Counted from the stretch's first letter, positions 10,319 to 21,973 are shown. The stretch is 64,000 nt of DNA from Corythucha ciliata (GCA_038030265.1 CM075942.1:46280751-46344750); one strand, 5' to 3'. Numbers and translations are program-made. The notes: generated from the sequence alone by a model not told the origin.

Positions 10319-11004
10319 TAATGGGGAACTTGCATGAGTGCCTGATTTGGGGGAAAAGTATACCGGTATATTGGCACATGGACAGAAGGATATCAACGGT
10401 AGTTGCAGCCCGATTGGTGCATTTGGTGATTTTGATTTTTAAATAAATTTCAAAGTTTTTCAAGAGGGGCTTGATGCTGCGAGGGGAAATGATGCCAATG
10501 GTCAGTTTTGATGCATCTGATGAGGGAACTCTTAACATATTTGTTTACAAATAACAAGAACAATAAAGCGCCCCATACACAATCAGTTTAACTGAAGGCA
10601 ATCGTGAGGCCGTCGATCGGGGATACCCACACATTTTCAGTTAATCTGAAGGCCATGGACTGCAGTCCACCTGCAGTCCGTGAAAACTGAAGGTGTGTGG
10701 CCGTAGGACCGGCTAGGATCGGACGTGAGATCGTTGACTGACGGTGTATGATACCCATCGATTTTGGCAGGCAATCGCATAGTGTATGGGGCGCTTAAGT
10801 GTCCCCCTGAAAATGTGCCTCCCCCCTCTTCCTCACTCCATCCATTTCATTAAATAACCTTTGGCGTTATCAAATCCCCACTCAATTTTTGTGCTTCAAA
10901 AAAATTCTTGTTTGATTTCAATGTTTATTGTGAGCAATAGCATTGTGGAAGAGCCCTCTTCAAGAAACACGCAGTGCTTGAAAAATGTGCAAGTTATCCC
11001 ATTG
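10319..11004. mobile_element. MITE (ATGGGGAACTTGCA family), interrupted
   Basis: The ends are ATGGGGAACTTGCA on the left and TGCAAGTTATCCCAT on the right. The interior aligns with the uninterrupted copies at 29962-30399 and 60168-60587 through shared phrases such as CCCGATTGGTGC, GCGAGGGGAAATGA and GTGGAAGAGCC. The copy is split by the Harbinger-like MITE at 10567-10795. No target duplication is clear, so the superfamily is open. Confidence 0.65.
10567..10795. mobile_element. MITE nested in another MITE, Harbinger-like
   Basis: 229 bp with inverted ends AGCGCCCCATACAC and GTGTATGGGGCGCT, flanked by TAA on both sides (10564-10566 and 10796-10798). There is no coding capacity. It lies inside the older ATGGGGAACTTGCA element. 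Confidence 0.8.
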
Positions 11005-11185
11005 ACAGTCATAATAAGCTTGAAAAAATGAAAGCATAAGGTCATGCACTTTTTTATTCATACGGCTCAATGGATCATTATTTTTTCGATTACCTATGTG
11101 AAGCATAGACGTGAAGTTTATTAACTAACTGAAGCCCAAATAAATAAAATGCATATTTTTGGTTTAATATTCTTATGATTTCGCT

Positions 11186-13945
11186 ATGCGATTTACTTGG
11201 TTGGGAATTCTGTTTCACGTTACCATTCTCTTGTGGTTATTCGAGGAGCAACGGCCAACCTACTCCAGGTAATCGAGACTCTGACGGTTTTTCCCTCTCA
11301 CAATTTGCGGCTCTCTTTACGCCTTCTCGTAAAAGGTCCCCTGTATGTCGCCTAAACCGAACAACATCCCGTCTACTGCTGTTCGTTATACCGGGTCTAA
11401 GCTACGAGCATCGAGGATTCCTCCGGGAATTGGATGGCTCACATTTATGGGTGACCGTGAGTCCATTGGCGACGCCCGAAATATCGCTCGTGTCCGGCGT
11501 TAAAACTAGCGTTCTCTTTCCGACGACTCTCGACACGATATTCAGTCACGTCAACGCGACATTTTTCGCCGGAAGACGTTCCGTCGCGTATTCAAACGAT
11601 TGGATTAAAGTTTGAAGTTATTACGACCGTTCCGCGCGCTCACTTTTACGACGTTTTTCCTCAGATGGACGAGCCTCATTACATGAGAGTGAAAGGAGCC
11701 AGAGGGGAACGAGCAGAAATCGACGCCATGGAGGACTTTCTCGTTCGGGCGTATTCGAACGCCGTCCTTGAATCGCAAATCAGAAGCAAAAAAGTTGTTT
11801 TCTATTTGCGGTTCGACAGGCTTTTCACGTCGAGACACACTCCCAGCAAGATACACAAAGCCGTGAGGGACGTCATCTCGTTCACAAAAGCTGTTAACGC
11901 ATATTATAGGGTGAATCTTCCTAGACAATTTTGACCGTGATGTATTGCTGTTTTCCCCTCTCATCAGGATAATTTAACGAATGCGGTCCTTTGGGGTGAT
12001 GGGCCCGGTCCTTTGATTATTTGGGGCCCAGATATCGTCAACAATTATTTCAAGAGGATCGTAAACGCATTTGAGGTGACTCCTCTTTTGGCAGCGTTGC
12101 TAAATATAGAAGTTCCTTCTGATTCTTCAGGGACTTTGCCTTACGAGTTTCTCAAACATAAGAAAACTCGGGCCCGTGCTGCTTACTGCACTGCTCAACA
12201 GGTAGTAGTGAACGTAAAACAGTTGCATTCAAAATTCATTTTCTCGATCAACAGCTTGGAATAAGAGCCACGTCATTACAAGAAAGAAATATATTTGACT
12301 CAAACGACACTTTTCGTCATAAAAACTATTTTCGGAAGTTGAAAATCTGCGGGAAAATCCTTCAAAAGGGCCAATTTGAAAGTTCACTTAACTGTAGTGC
12401 GCAGCTAATGAGAAAATCTTTGAAAGGCGGACAAAATGTAGAAAAATCGGAAAGACAATCATCCGTCTGGGGGAAAGGACTGACAATTTTAGCATGGATG
12501 GCTCTTTTATGTTCGGAAATAGCTTTGCTAGCTCACGACCTTACCCCACAGCGACCATCGTGGTATCTTTACCTTCACTCGTTCTTTCTTGTCCTGCTCG
12601 CCGCTACATTTGTAGCATACTCCCTCATCGGTTGGAATCATTTCAAACTGATGTATTTCACCGTTACAATTACCATGTTTTGGATGTTTGCCAGTCGGTT
12701 TCACATTTGGTACCCTATTTTAAAAACTGTAACGATCAGTGATGTAGGTAGTTGACTGAAATCTACGATACTAGTCCGTTCTTATGTTTACGTCTATTAT
12801 TTTTGAAGGCGGTAAAGGCGATGTTATTTTGCACACTCTTGTCCGTTGCGTCGATTCACGCACAGTCATCGCTCACCTCCGTCTGGATGCCCTTTGGACT
12901 GTGCGTTCTAGCTATCAACCTTACTCTTCCTCGCTACTCGTCAAGCCCGATCGTTGTCACATACGCCTGGTGGACGCTGTGCCTCATGTTTCTCCTCTGC
13001 CTCAGTTTGTCACCCTGTGACAGCCCTTCGACCAAGCTGATAAACTTTGGCGGCACTATTTGGCTCTGCCTGTCCGGTTTCGCTTCGTTTTGGCTGAGAC
13101 CTGTCAAGGATCTCGCGCTTTGTGCATTTATGGCACTGTCAGTGGCTTGCGCTATGCTTCTTCAATACTCGGCGGTTACAAGTAGCAAATTTCACGAAAT
13201 TAAGTAATAAACTAATACCAACATTGAAAATTTAAAAATAATTCAACGTTTTCACTCTAAAGCTTCGTTGGTCTCTTGTTTTTCTTGGCTCCATTGCTTC
13301 CTCTCACCGGCGAGATGAAGAAAACCAACAGAATCATACACGTTGCAGTTTCATCCGCCGTTGGAATCGTACTGACGTCGCCTTGCATGGAATCCCTAAG
13401 TTATCTCGTGTGCCTTCTAATTTGTTTTCTGTGGTCCGTACTAGAAGAGTACAAAAGCCATCGCCACGGTTTATTCACCTTTGAAACGTGCCGACGAGGA
13501 ATTTCACTTAGCGTTCTGCTTGTTACAAGCGATCGAGTCACGAAAAGCATTCCATTCGTCGACATTCGTTTCCTTGATGCATCCGTATTTTTAACCGTCT
13601 GTCTCTACAGGTTTGTCGACGTCAGCTACCACCCCCCCTCCAACTATCATCCAACGCGTAACGCGTGCGTATTTCGACAGGCAAATTTTAGTTTTGGGAA
13701 GCCTGCTGAGCGTGTTTTTCATTATGGTTCCAATCAAACAAGCTCAAGCAGCTTTTACCGTCGCCCAGTTCATCACGACGATAGCGTCGATCAGGTCTGC
13801 CTACTTCCCAGTCGAAGGATGGTATGATATTCATCAGTTCGGCATAGCCCTCGTTTTCGCTTATTACTTTGCCAGAATCATGGGGAAAATTCAAATGAAA
13901 ATCAACGAAAATGGAATTCCATACGGCCAGAATATTGAGGAATAA
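11186..13945 (+). CDS. PIGN-like protein (GPI ethanolamine phosphate transferase 1 family), catalytic motifs lost
   Basis: Eight exons: 11186-11268, 11336-11609, 11665-11910, 11968-12201, 12255-12743, 12809-13203, 13263-13610, 13681-13945. All seven introns are GT-AG, 53-74 bp long and phase-compatible, giving 777 residues; PIGN proteins are usually near 900. The N-terminus (MRFTWLGILFHVTILLWLF) is a signal anchor. Exons 2-4 follow the alkaline-phosphatase-like lumenal domain: RLLLFVIPGL, then VSPLATPEISLVSG, then KKVVFYLRF, then GPGPLIIWGPDI, then TPLLAALLNIEVPSDSSGTL. Exons 5-8 encode many membrane spans, including SYLVCLLICFLWSVLEEY. Active PIGN adds ethanolamine phosphate to the first mannose of GPI anchors in the ER. 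Here the DG motif reads PG, and the threonine nucleophile, GxDxxGH and DHG/H metal sites are not recognisable. I infer a diverged pseudoenzyme paralogue. It lies alone among repeats. Confidence 0.78.
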
Positions 13946-13955
13946 CTTGTTCCCC

Positions 13956-13961
13956 ATTAAA
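13956..13961 (+). terminator. Possible polyadenylation signal ATTAAA
   Basis: ATTAAA occurs 11 bases after the stop codon of the PIGN-like gene. No canonical AATAAA is seen in the next 150 bases. Usage is inferred only. Confidence 0.3.
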
Positions 13962-14214
13962 TCACTGAAAAGAGGAAACATTTCTTTTAACAAACAAATT
14001 TCCCCCGTACTTGTTTTTATTATGCTTAATAAGCTGATCGGTGAAGGGGAGGAGAACACGTTACTTGACCAATTTCGTATGTTTAGGCAATTTCTTGCCG
14101 GAGTAACCTGTTCATAGGGACAATATTCACAGAGCAGTCGTCATAGCGGCTCCTATTCTGAATTTCTCCTCCACCCATGGAAAATTCGGGAAAATCAGCT
14201 GAGGCCTGCTCATG

Positions 14215-14510
14215 CTCTAAACTAAAATTTGGCCAATTCGAGGTTTTTCCTAATAACTTCACGCTTATAAAATTGCGAAAAAATCACTACTTTGATATTC
14301 TTTGAGCGCATTTGCTGCTGAAATTGAGATAGGTGCTGATACGTGGCTTCTGGAAACTGCATTGCGGCTAAAATTGAGAACAGAGCGCTAGGTTATGTGC
14401 TGTTCCTCAGGTCGAGTCCACGGCTAAATAATAAAAAGCGCTAAGTCACGGCTGAAATCGAGCAAAAGCGCTCATTAGTGGCTAATTTGGGCCTAATATT
14501 GAGGCCTGAT
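14215..14510. repeat. Degenerate ~30-bp repeat, GCTAAAATTGAGAAAA type
   Basis: Irregular array of phrases such as CTAAAATTGAGAACAGAGCG and GCTGAAATCGAGCAAAAGCG. The same phrase recurs near 5640-5760, 9620-9700, 27590-28175, 41060-41175, 46080-46330 and 46515-46620, in both orientations. Confidence 0.6.
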
Positions 14511-14521
14511 ATTGAGAGATG

Positions 14522-14612
14522 GTATCAAAATTATTACTTCTGGGACGGCTTAGGGTATCCGTATACGGAATGAAATGCACTCTTTCCGACCGCCAGCTGC
14601 CGGAGCGAAATT
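14522..14612 (-). mobile_element. Solo head of HINE-like repeat (copy b)
   Basis: The reverse strand reads TTTCGCTCCGGCAGCTGGCG and continues through the conserved GTATACGGATACCCTAAGCC and CCGTCCCAGAAGTAATAA. The match to other heads ends after about 90 bases. No tail is present nearby. Confidence 0.7.
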
Positions 14613-14639
14613 GTTTTTTGTTTTCACACTCTCAAAAAC

Positions 14640-15045
14640 CAATTTCTTGAGTTTGACTTTTTCCAAACCATTTCACGGATTTGGCTCCCAGAAAAATTAA
14701 TTTTGGCGGGTTATGCTGTCGCCAAAACCGACAGCCAACATTGGGTGGTGGATGAGGGCGTTCTCACTCAAAAACCATTTTCTAGGGTTTTCGCTCATAC
14801 GAGTTTTGCTTCCAAAAATATCAAATTCGAGAGTCTCATTTAAAAGTTTCAATTTCGCTAGTTTGGATCTTTCCAACGACAAATTTAGCGAGTTTGTCCC
14901 TTTCAAAAACAAATTTGGCTTGTTCAAACTTCACTGGTTTTGCTCTTTAAAAAATACATTATTTCACGTGCTTGCCTCCTTCTAAAGCCGAATTTCGCAA
15001 GTTTTTGCTCGTTCACAACCAAATTTCGCGGATTCATGTACATGT
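14640..15045. repeat. Degenerate repeat, AACCAAATTTCGCGGGTT type
   Basis: A string of variants of a ~30-base phrase (for example CAAAACCAATTT..GTTTTGCTC, and AAATTTAGCGAGTTTGTCCC). The same family is at 16140-16220, 29660-29950, 33200-33490, 60040-60167 and 60590-60780. The period is too irregular for a simple satellite. Confidence 0.55.
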
Positions 15046-15054
15046 AATGCAATG

Positions 15055-15127
15055 CCGCGGTGGCCCAGAGGTTTGGGCGCTGGACCGGAGATTCGGCGTT
15101 GGGGGTTCGATTCCCACTCCGCGGTGG
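15055..15127 (+). tRNA. tRNA-like sequence, probably a pseudogene or SINE head
   Basis: 73 bases that can fold as a cloverleaf: acceptor CCGCGG pairs with CCGCGG, and the D arm GCCC pairs with GGGC. The T arm carries GGGTTCGATTCCC, which is also a B-box-like promoter, and TGGCCCAGAGG resembles an A box. The anticodon stem needs two G-U pairs, the base before the anticodon is C instead of T, and the anticodon would be GGA although the long variable arm of serine tRNA is absent. I therefore doubt that it is a working tRNA. Confidence 0.4.
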
Positions 15128-15189
15128 CTTCTTTTTCACACGGCAACAAACATCGCCATTCTGTTTATTAATTTAAAAAAGGGATCATA

Positions 15190-16135
15190 AACTGCAACCC
15201 CCCACAGATGGGGTGTTTGGAATAGTGAATAGTATACGGGAATTCATCTTTCTCTTCCCTCATACGATACCTGGAATCTCGGTATAGGTGTAACAGTGCA
15301 TCACTATTTCGAGCTAAGGAATTGCCGATATTTGCTTAATCCGGTCCTGAGAAAGTCAGCTAACCGAATGCCGGGTTGGTCCACACAGAAGTCGCAAGGG
15401 ACATAAAACTGATCGAAGGGCCCAATAGGGCGAATGCCTATTGGGTCGTGGCATAAGGGTGGGAGGCGGAGTTCATGGGAAACTCCCCAATGTGGGTTTA
15501 TGCACAAAGAGGAGTACGCTCATGCTCATGATGAACTACCCGTAGATTGTGAATGTATCGAGGCGCCGGAACCACTCGCCAATTATGATGAGGCCGCAAG
15601 CCACAGAGGACGAGTAGCGCAGACTTTTGGATTTTAAAATTTTTACCTCTGTGTGCGGAGTTCCCCAGACGCGGACAGCAATGGCGTGTGACATGCGGGA
15701 GTAAAAATGTCCGAAGTAGACAATACGGAACCTGTCCGGGCCCCCCCGGACTACGGGGAGACCACACCTCTCTAACAACGGAGTACAAAAACAACCCTCA
15801 AGAGGTGAACGGAGACATTGACAATAGCTTCGTTCGTTTGTCAGTCCCGGACTACTCCGAGCAGCACCAGATTTTGTAACCTCGCGGGTTATCATGTGGA
15901 ATAACAGGGGAAAAATGAGAAAAGGTTAGTACTATCAGTGCTGTTAGTGCAGCTCCAGAGTCCAGACGAACAGAGCTAATGTGTTGGTCCTAAAAAAGAC
16001 GAGAGCCGATAGTAACGCAGAGGAACGTGACGAAAGTCCGGCGATTAAAGATCAACTAATAGGTCGTGCATTTTATCCTAATTAAGCACGAGTCAATTCA
16101 CCACACAAAGCCAAATGTGTAAGAAATTGAGAATT
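15190..16135. other. Relatively GC-rich stretch, unrecognised
   Basis: Base composition differs from the AT-rich surroundings. Overlapping frames exist on both strands, the longest being 119 codons at 15536-15895 on the minus strand, but I recognise no domain. It could be the untranslated end of a retroelement, or an unspliced gene piece. Confidence 0.3.
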
Positions 16136-16221
16136 ATTTTTTTCTGGAGTTAAGCCCACATAATTGATTTTTGAGTGAGCTAACTAACCGTGAAATTGAT
16201 TTTTTGAAGAGCCAAACTCTC

Positions 16222-17644
16222 GAAATTGGTGTTGGGCTGCAAGGCTTAGACTGCGTCACAGCAGGTTGGAGGAGGGATGCATCGTCAACGTCAAGACGCT
16301 TTAAATGGGCTCGTCTGATTGAAAAGCCGTCGTTTAGGAAACCCAAGTACGCGACCCGGGTGCTCGCTCACTTAGCCTTGGGATGTATACGGTCGTTGTA
16401 GCGCCGCTTGAAAACGCTTCCAATGGACGACAGTCCTAAACAACTAAGCAAGCACGACTCTCAATCAACAATAACTCAGTAAACAATAATTTCAACATAA
16501 AAGTGATCATCGATTAATCGTTATTAACTTGTGTTTAGGCGTCCTACTGCTGGTTCCTACTTTCAGTCTCAAGCGTCCTACGTTTTCACCAACTCGGCAT
16601 AAGGGGGCATGAGAGTCAGAAAACATTTCGAAGCTGACCGACGCGCTTGCCGAACAGTGAGGGATAAAGGAACTGAGTTTCTCTTCTGCACGGCACTGCG
16701 AGGATAATGTAGAGACGAGCAGTCGAGCATTCAATGCCCACTATTGAAAAGGGGGAGTTGGACTAAAGACCTTGCCAGTCTAGAAAGGGAAGAGGCGGTC
16801 GTGAAAAAAAGGCTTCATACATGTAGCGAAATTAACCAATTTTAAATTAAATCCTAAAAGAAATATGCAAGACATGGAAGACAGAGAACGGAAGAACGAG
16901 AAGTTGAATCTGGGGGGGGGGGGATGAAAAGGAAGCCGCGAGTGATTTGTTCATGAGTGTGAGGTACAATTGTCCATTAGACAAGGAGGTAGAGTAGGAA
17001 GGGGGAAAACAAATGAAAGCGGCGTAAGTCCGACTGGGAAATATCCACAAGTTATTAATTCGAACGTATTATTTTGGTCGCGTGTAGCTTGTTGAAGGTT
17101 GTGTTTGATCTTGTGTCGTGTTCTCTGTTCTGTATGAGTGATGTCGAGGACTGTTTTGGCTTGAGTGGCGAGTCCGTCGATTTCTGCACGCCTAAAGAAA
17201 ACAATGAGCGGGCAAAGGAGTTTTCTTTGGATTTATTGCCTTTATAAATAAAGGCAAAAAGATGAGTGCATGGTGCAGCACTAGTAGAACACAACATTTC
17301 GTGGCTTCACAACGTGAACTGAAAAAATTAATTTCATGGGGTATCCCATTATAAAACACAAATTCATTTTTCAGGCATATCGTTTATAAATTGCACATTA
17401 TTTCTTAAAGTGAAGAACGCCGTCATCATCTTCTTTTTTTGTAATATTTTATACTTATTAAAATAATATAAGTAAACCACGTAGCTCCCTGCAATTTCAT
17501 CCAAATATCTCATGTTTCAAGGAGTTAGAAAGTCCAGTATTCATCATTTTTACGTATCATCATTCAAGAGGCAGTCGCACTCAAATTTACAAAAATTCTT
17601 GACGAAGGATATATCCACATCAGGGGCAACCTAATCTGCTGGAA
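16222..17644. other. Non-coding, no feature recognised
   Basis: No supported gene. A G run lies near 16911-16922. Short frames on both strands have no recognisable similarity. Confidence 0.4.
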
Positions 17645-17735
17645 ATAACAAAACTTCGCTCAGGCAGCTGGCGGTTGGAAAGAGTGCATTTTATTTGAAC
17701 GCGGATTCCCAAACCGTCCCAAAAATAAATATATT
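17645..17735 (+). mobile_element. Diverged solo head of HINE-like repeat (copy c)
   Basis: Reads TTCGCTCAGGCAGCTGGCGG, then AAAGAGTGCATTTTATT and CAAACCGTCCCAAAAATAAA. This matches the family head with several substitutions, so it is an older copy. Confidence 0.65.
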
Positions 17736-17930
17736 TTATGTGAATACCTTTACCTGAAGCGACCCATAAATAAACATTTCGAAACACAATTTATTAAAAT
17801 TTTGAATAAGTTGGAGTGGTAATGCAACGTGCTTTACGTCCGACTACCATACGGTGTCGTGGACGAGGGCGAAAGCACACACTTCACTATTTTTCACGTG
17901 AGCTAACATTTTTTTTTCTTAGAATAATCC

Positions 17931-18016
17931 AGCCTGTAGTGGGAATCGAACCCACTCAGCAGACGATACCTGGACATGAGAGTCGACGCCCTAACGACCT
18001 CGGCCACGTCTGCTGG
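17931..18016 (-). pseudogene. tRNA-derived pseudogene (class II-like)
   Basis: The reverse strand has an A-box-like TGGCCGAGGTCGTTAGG and a B box GGGTTCGATTCCC at tRNA spacing. The acceptor half GCAGACG has no partner at the 3' end, where the sequence reads ACAGGCTGG. Its perfect complement CGTCTGC instead lies in the variable-arm region. This points to a rearranged tRNA copy or SINE head. Confidence 0.5.
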
Positions 18017-18055
18017 GCAATTTATTAAAATTTTAATATTTTTAAAAATTGTTAT

Positions 18056-18154
18056 TGTTGCAATACAAAATGAACTCACATGTTTTCAATAAAAATATTA
18101 ATTAGTGTGTTTCAATTGCGTGTCTAATTGACAGCATTATTACGAGATACTACA
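18056..18154 (+). repeat. 5' LTR, 99 bp
   Basis: Begins TGTTGCAATACAAAATGAAC and ends GAGATACTACA, with TG..CA termini. It differs from the 3' LTR at a handful of positions, consistent with an old insertion. Confidence 0.85.
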
Positions 18155-18155
18155 T

Positions 18156-18173
18156 TGGCGCGGTCGTTACGCA
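18156..18173 (+). promoter_or_regulatory. Primer-binding site
   Basis: TGGCGCGGTCGTTACGCA follows the 5' LTR after one T. The leading TGG is complementary to the CCA end of a tRNA. The tRNA species is not determined. Confidence 0.6.
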
Positions 18174-18257
18174 GTTCATTGTCGGAGGCCGGTGGTCAAA
18201 CTGGTTGGGCCGTGAGCAGTACGAAATACCTACGTTTGTTAAAGAAAAAAGTACTAA

Positions 18258-18947
18258 ATGGAGTTTTCTGTAAGACCATCTCCAGCTCCATTCGATCCAC
18301 ATGCGGACGGGAATACTGCTACGCGGTGGGAAAATTGGGTGAGCGATTTCGAAATTTTGTTGATAGCCGCTGATGTGACGGTTGACATCAGAAAAAGGGC
18401 GCTACTTTTAAATTGTGCGGGAAGTAGTGGAAATTTTTCGAAGTTTATCAGATGTTGGACCATCGTATGATGATGCTGAAAAACTTTGCCCTCTTATTTC
18501 GTGCCTCAAAGAAATATATTATTTGAGATTTATAAGTTTCGGAGTACTATTCAGGAGCCTTCTGACACCATTCAACATTATTCTGTGAGATTAAGACGTA
18601 TGGCTGTTACGTGTGATTTCCATGACCCAGACTTGGAAATTAAAATTCAGTTGTTGATGGGGACTTCTTCGGAATATCTGAGAAAAGAAATGTTGAAGAA
18701 AGACATGACACTAAAGAAGGTTCTTGCGTTGGGCCAGGCAGATGAGGTAATTAAATCTCAAATCACATCTTTCAACACAAACAAATTATCAGAGTTAGAG
18801 GCGTCGGACACTGTAAATAAATTGGACAAGAAGTTCAATTTTAGAAAATGTTTTGCGTGTGATGGTGAGTGGCCTCGCAAGCAAGGACAATGCCCAGCAA
18901 AAGGGAAATATTGTTCTAAATGCGAAAAAAAAAAATCATTTTCCTGA
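18258..18947 (+). pseudogene. Gag of the Mag-type element, frame-broken
   Basis: An ATG at 18258 opens a capsid-like frame (PFDPHADGNTATRWENWVSD) that loses phase near 18420-18486. It resumes in another frame to 18947. The C-terminal part carries a zinc-knuckle region with CFACDG and CPAKGKYCSKC. In the intact family Gag forms the particle that packages element RNA. The end overlaps the start of the Pol frame at 18853. Confidence 0.75.
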
Positions 18948-21900
18948 TTCGAAATTTTGTCAGTTTCCACCTGCCAGACAACTCGTTGATTCGGACCGTA
19001 ATGGTGAGAGCACTTTGCGAGGAACGTTTAAAAATTCCAAGCAAAAACCTCGAAAATTTTACAATGTTCCTCGCGAAGACGGGACTGATTCCGATTCATC
19101 TGGACCACCCAAGTCTGAGGCATCACTACATCTTGTAAATTTTGCGTCGACTATAGATGTTCCAACCGTTTGTATCAAGTTGGAAAACCAGCGAGTCAAG
19201 TTTTTTGTTGACACTGGGTGTATCAATGTCGTGAACAAGGCGACACATAAGAAGCTCGGGTCGCCACCGCTTGCTAGAACTTCGGCATCTCTACATGCTT
19301 ACCAAGGCAAGCCTATCCAGGTACTTGGTAAGTTTGAAACATACATGAAATTTAAAAAACGTGCTGTGAAGAGTAAAACCTTGGTTGTGGACTCAGGGGA
19401 GTCCTTATTAAGTTGTCAGACAGCGAAGGAATTGGGAGTAGTTTCATTGGCTCTCAATGTTGATGGCATAAATTGTTCTTATAATGAAATTCATCGAAAA
19501 TATCCTGAACTTTTCAAAGGTATAGGTAAGCTGAAGGACTTCAAACTAAAATTGCATCTTGACAAGTCGGTCTCACCTGTCATTTCTAATTTTCGACGTA
19601 CACCTTACCATCTATGCACACAGGTTGAGGATGAAATTAATAAACTTCTCAACGACGATATTATAGAAAAAGTAGAGGGACCCACGTCCTGGGTATTATC
19701 TATTGTGTTGGTACCAAAGAAAGACGATTCTTTAAGATTGTGTGTCGACATGAGGGTTCCAAACAAAGCCATTTTACGTGAGCGATTCCCAAAACCAACT
19801 ATAAATGACGTCATAACGCTCGTCAATGGAGCTACGGTATTTTCCAAAGTGGATTTGAATAAAGGTTTTCACCAAATAGAGCTTGAGCCGTCATCCAGAG
19901 AAATTGCGACGTTTGCTACTCATATAGGTCTTTTCCGTTACAAAAGATTAAGTTTCGGGATCACGCCTGCTCCAGATCATTTTCAAAAGATAGTTCGCCA
20001 GATAATTATAAATATCAAGGGATGCATCAATGTTAGTGACGACATCCTCATATTCGGGAAGAATAAGGGTGAACATGATAAGGCTCTCTCAAGTCTCGAG
20101 ATGCTGGACTGACAATTAATGCCAGCAAGTCGATTTTTGGACAAGAGAGTATTCAATATTTGGGCTATCAATTGTCGAAACGGTATTGGTCCCGATCTAG
20201 ATAAGATTAAAGCAATTGGAGTTGGAACCTCCAAAGACGATCCAAGATGTTCGAAGTTTCTTAGTAATGGTCAATTTTTTAATCAGGTTCATTCCTGACT
20301 TAGCAAACGTGACTAAGCTATTGAGAAACTAATTAAAAACAATTTTGAATGGAGATGGACTCGAAATGAGGAACAAGCGTTCGAGAGAGTGAAGGAAATG
20401 ACTAAAAATTCGCTTTGGAACCATTTTTTTGACTCAAGCAAGACCTCACATATTTATACAGACGCAGGTCCAGAAGGTATAGCTGCAATTTTGCCTTAAT
20501 CTTCAAATGGAAATCCAGTAGTTATTGAATGTGCCAGTGTTAGTCTCACTGACACATAACGTCGATATCGCAAATTGAAAAAGAAATGCTGGCTATCACT
20601 TGGAGTTTGGACCATTTCAGATATTATTTGATTGGGAACCGTTTCGTAATTCAGACTGATCATAAGCCTCTAGTGTCTTTAATGTCCAAAGTGAACGCTC
20701 AAGCTTCCCCTCGTTTAGAGAGACTTCGATTCAAATTAATGGGGTTCGATTTCTCAATTGAACATCAAAATGGAAAAGAGAATCCTCCGGACTGCACGTC
20801 TCGTCATACCTTAAATAAAAAGACATCTAAAGAGGCTGAAGAATTAAAGAAACTATTAAAGAAAGTAATCGTGGACATCAAGGTATAACGAAATCAAAGA
20901 AACTCTTGCGAGGAAAAGTATGGTTTCCAAACATGAGTTCTAAAATAGAATTTGCCGTCAGAAAATGTTTACCTTGTCAAGCAACCACTTTCACAACAAA
21001 AAGAGATCCTATTCGACCAACTCAGATTCCTTCTGCAGCGTGGGAAAAGTTGTCGTTGGACTTTCCGGGTCCATATACCCAAATCAGAAGTATGTAATGG
21101 TTTTGATCGACGATTACACAAATTACCCCATTGCAGAGCCTATTAATTCATTAACCTCTGCGACAGTCTGTCGAAATTTCTTCAAAATATTTTCACAGTT
21201 TGGACTTCCTCGTTTGATCGGAACCGACGGACGTCCTCCGTTCAACAGTTACGACTTTTCTCATTTCTGCTCAAAACTAGGAATACAGCATCACAAAGTC
21301 ACAAGTTATTGGCCAGAGGCGAATGCGAGAGCAGGACATTTCATGACAAATTTAAATAAAACAATGAAAGAAGCAGTGATAGAAAGCAAAAATTGGGAAG
21401 ATGCATTGATGGAATATTTGCTGCAGTACAGAGATACACCTCATTGCTCTACTCATATTGCTCCAGCAAAAATGCTTCTGAGAAATGATTTTCGCTCTTA
21501 GCTGCCACAGTTTGCTTCACATATTGAAGACGAGTTAGATTATAAACTTAAAAATAACGAGGAAATCAGTCAAACCAAGATGAAAGAATATGCGGATTCA
21601 AAAAGACGGGTGACAGATCATTCTTTCAAAAAAGGTGATACTGTTCTGGTGAAGCAACCGAAGGTGAACAAGTACACCCCACCTTTCAGTCCAAACCCTC
21701 TTGAAATCACTGAAGGCAATGGTACACGAATAACAGCGTCTAGCCCAGATTCGATGATATCAAGGAACGCATCATTCTTCAAACTTTTATCACCTGATAT
21801 AGACGAAACGAAAAATGAGAGCCGCAAAGTAGAAGAGATTATAAATGAACAAGAAAACGAATCAAATCAAGAGACGGAAACAAATCAAGAGAGGAAGACA

Positions 21901-21960
21901 AGATCCGGAAGAACTATAAAGCTTCCACGGAAACTGTCAGACTTTGTATTGTGTAAATGA
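18853..21960 (+). pseudogene. Pol of the Mag-type element (PR-RT-RNase H-IN), multiply broken
   Basis: The first frame (18853-20112) holds the protease motif FFVDTGC near 19205. The RT has blocks FSKVDLNKGFHQIEL, YKRLSFGI and NVSDDILIFG, the last carrying the catalytic aspartates. A stop at 20110 cuts RT. The RNase H region resumes at about 20586 with a TDHKPL motif. Integrase follows in shifted frames from 20906: a CLPCQ zinc-finger remnant, LSLDFPGPY, GTDGRPPF, and a third acidic position that appears lost (ANARAGHF where the family has an E before RF). The C-terminal tail (21580-21960) ends RSGRTIKLPRKLSDF. The order is standard for Ty3/gypsy; the breaks make it a fossil. Confidence 0.82.
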
Positions 21961-21965
21961 ACCTT

Positions 21966-21973
21966 GGGAGGGA
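21966..21973 (+). promoter_or_regulatory. Polypurine tract
   Basis: GGGAGGGA lies immediately before the TGTTG of the 3' LTR, as expected for the plus-strand primer of an LTR element. Confidence 0.65.

Noticed and set aside
11605..11964. 119-codon minus-strand frame opposite PIGN-like exon 3
   Set aside because: The plus strand carries the spliced gene with phase-compatible introns; this is its shadow.
15055..15127. Functional serine tRNA (anticodon GGA)
   Set aside because: No long variable arm, C instead of T before the anticodon, and a weak anticodon stem; kept only as tRNA-like.
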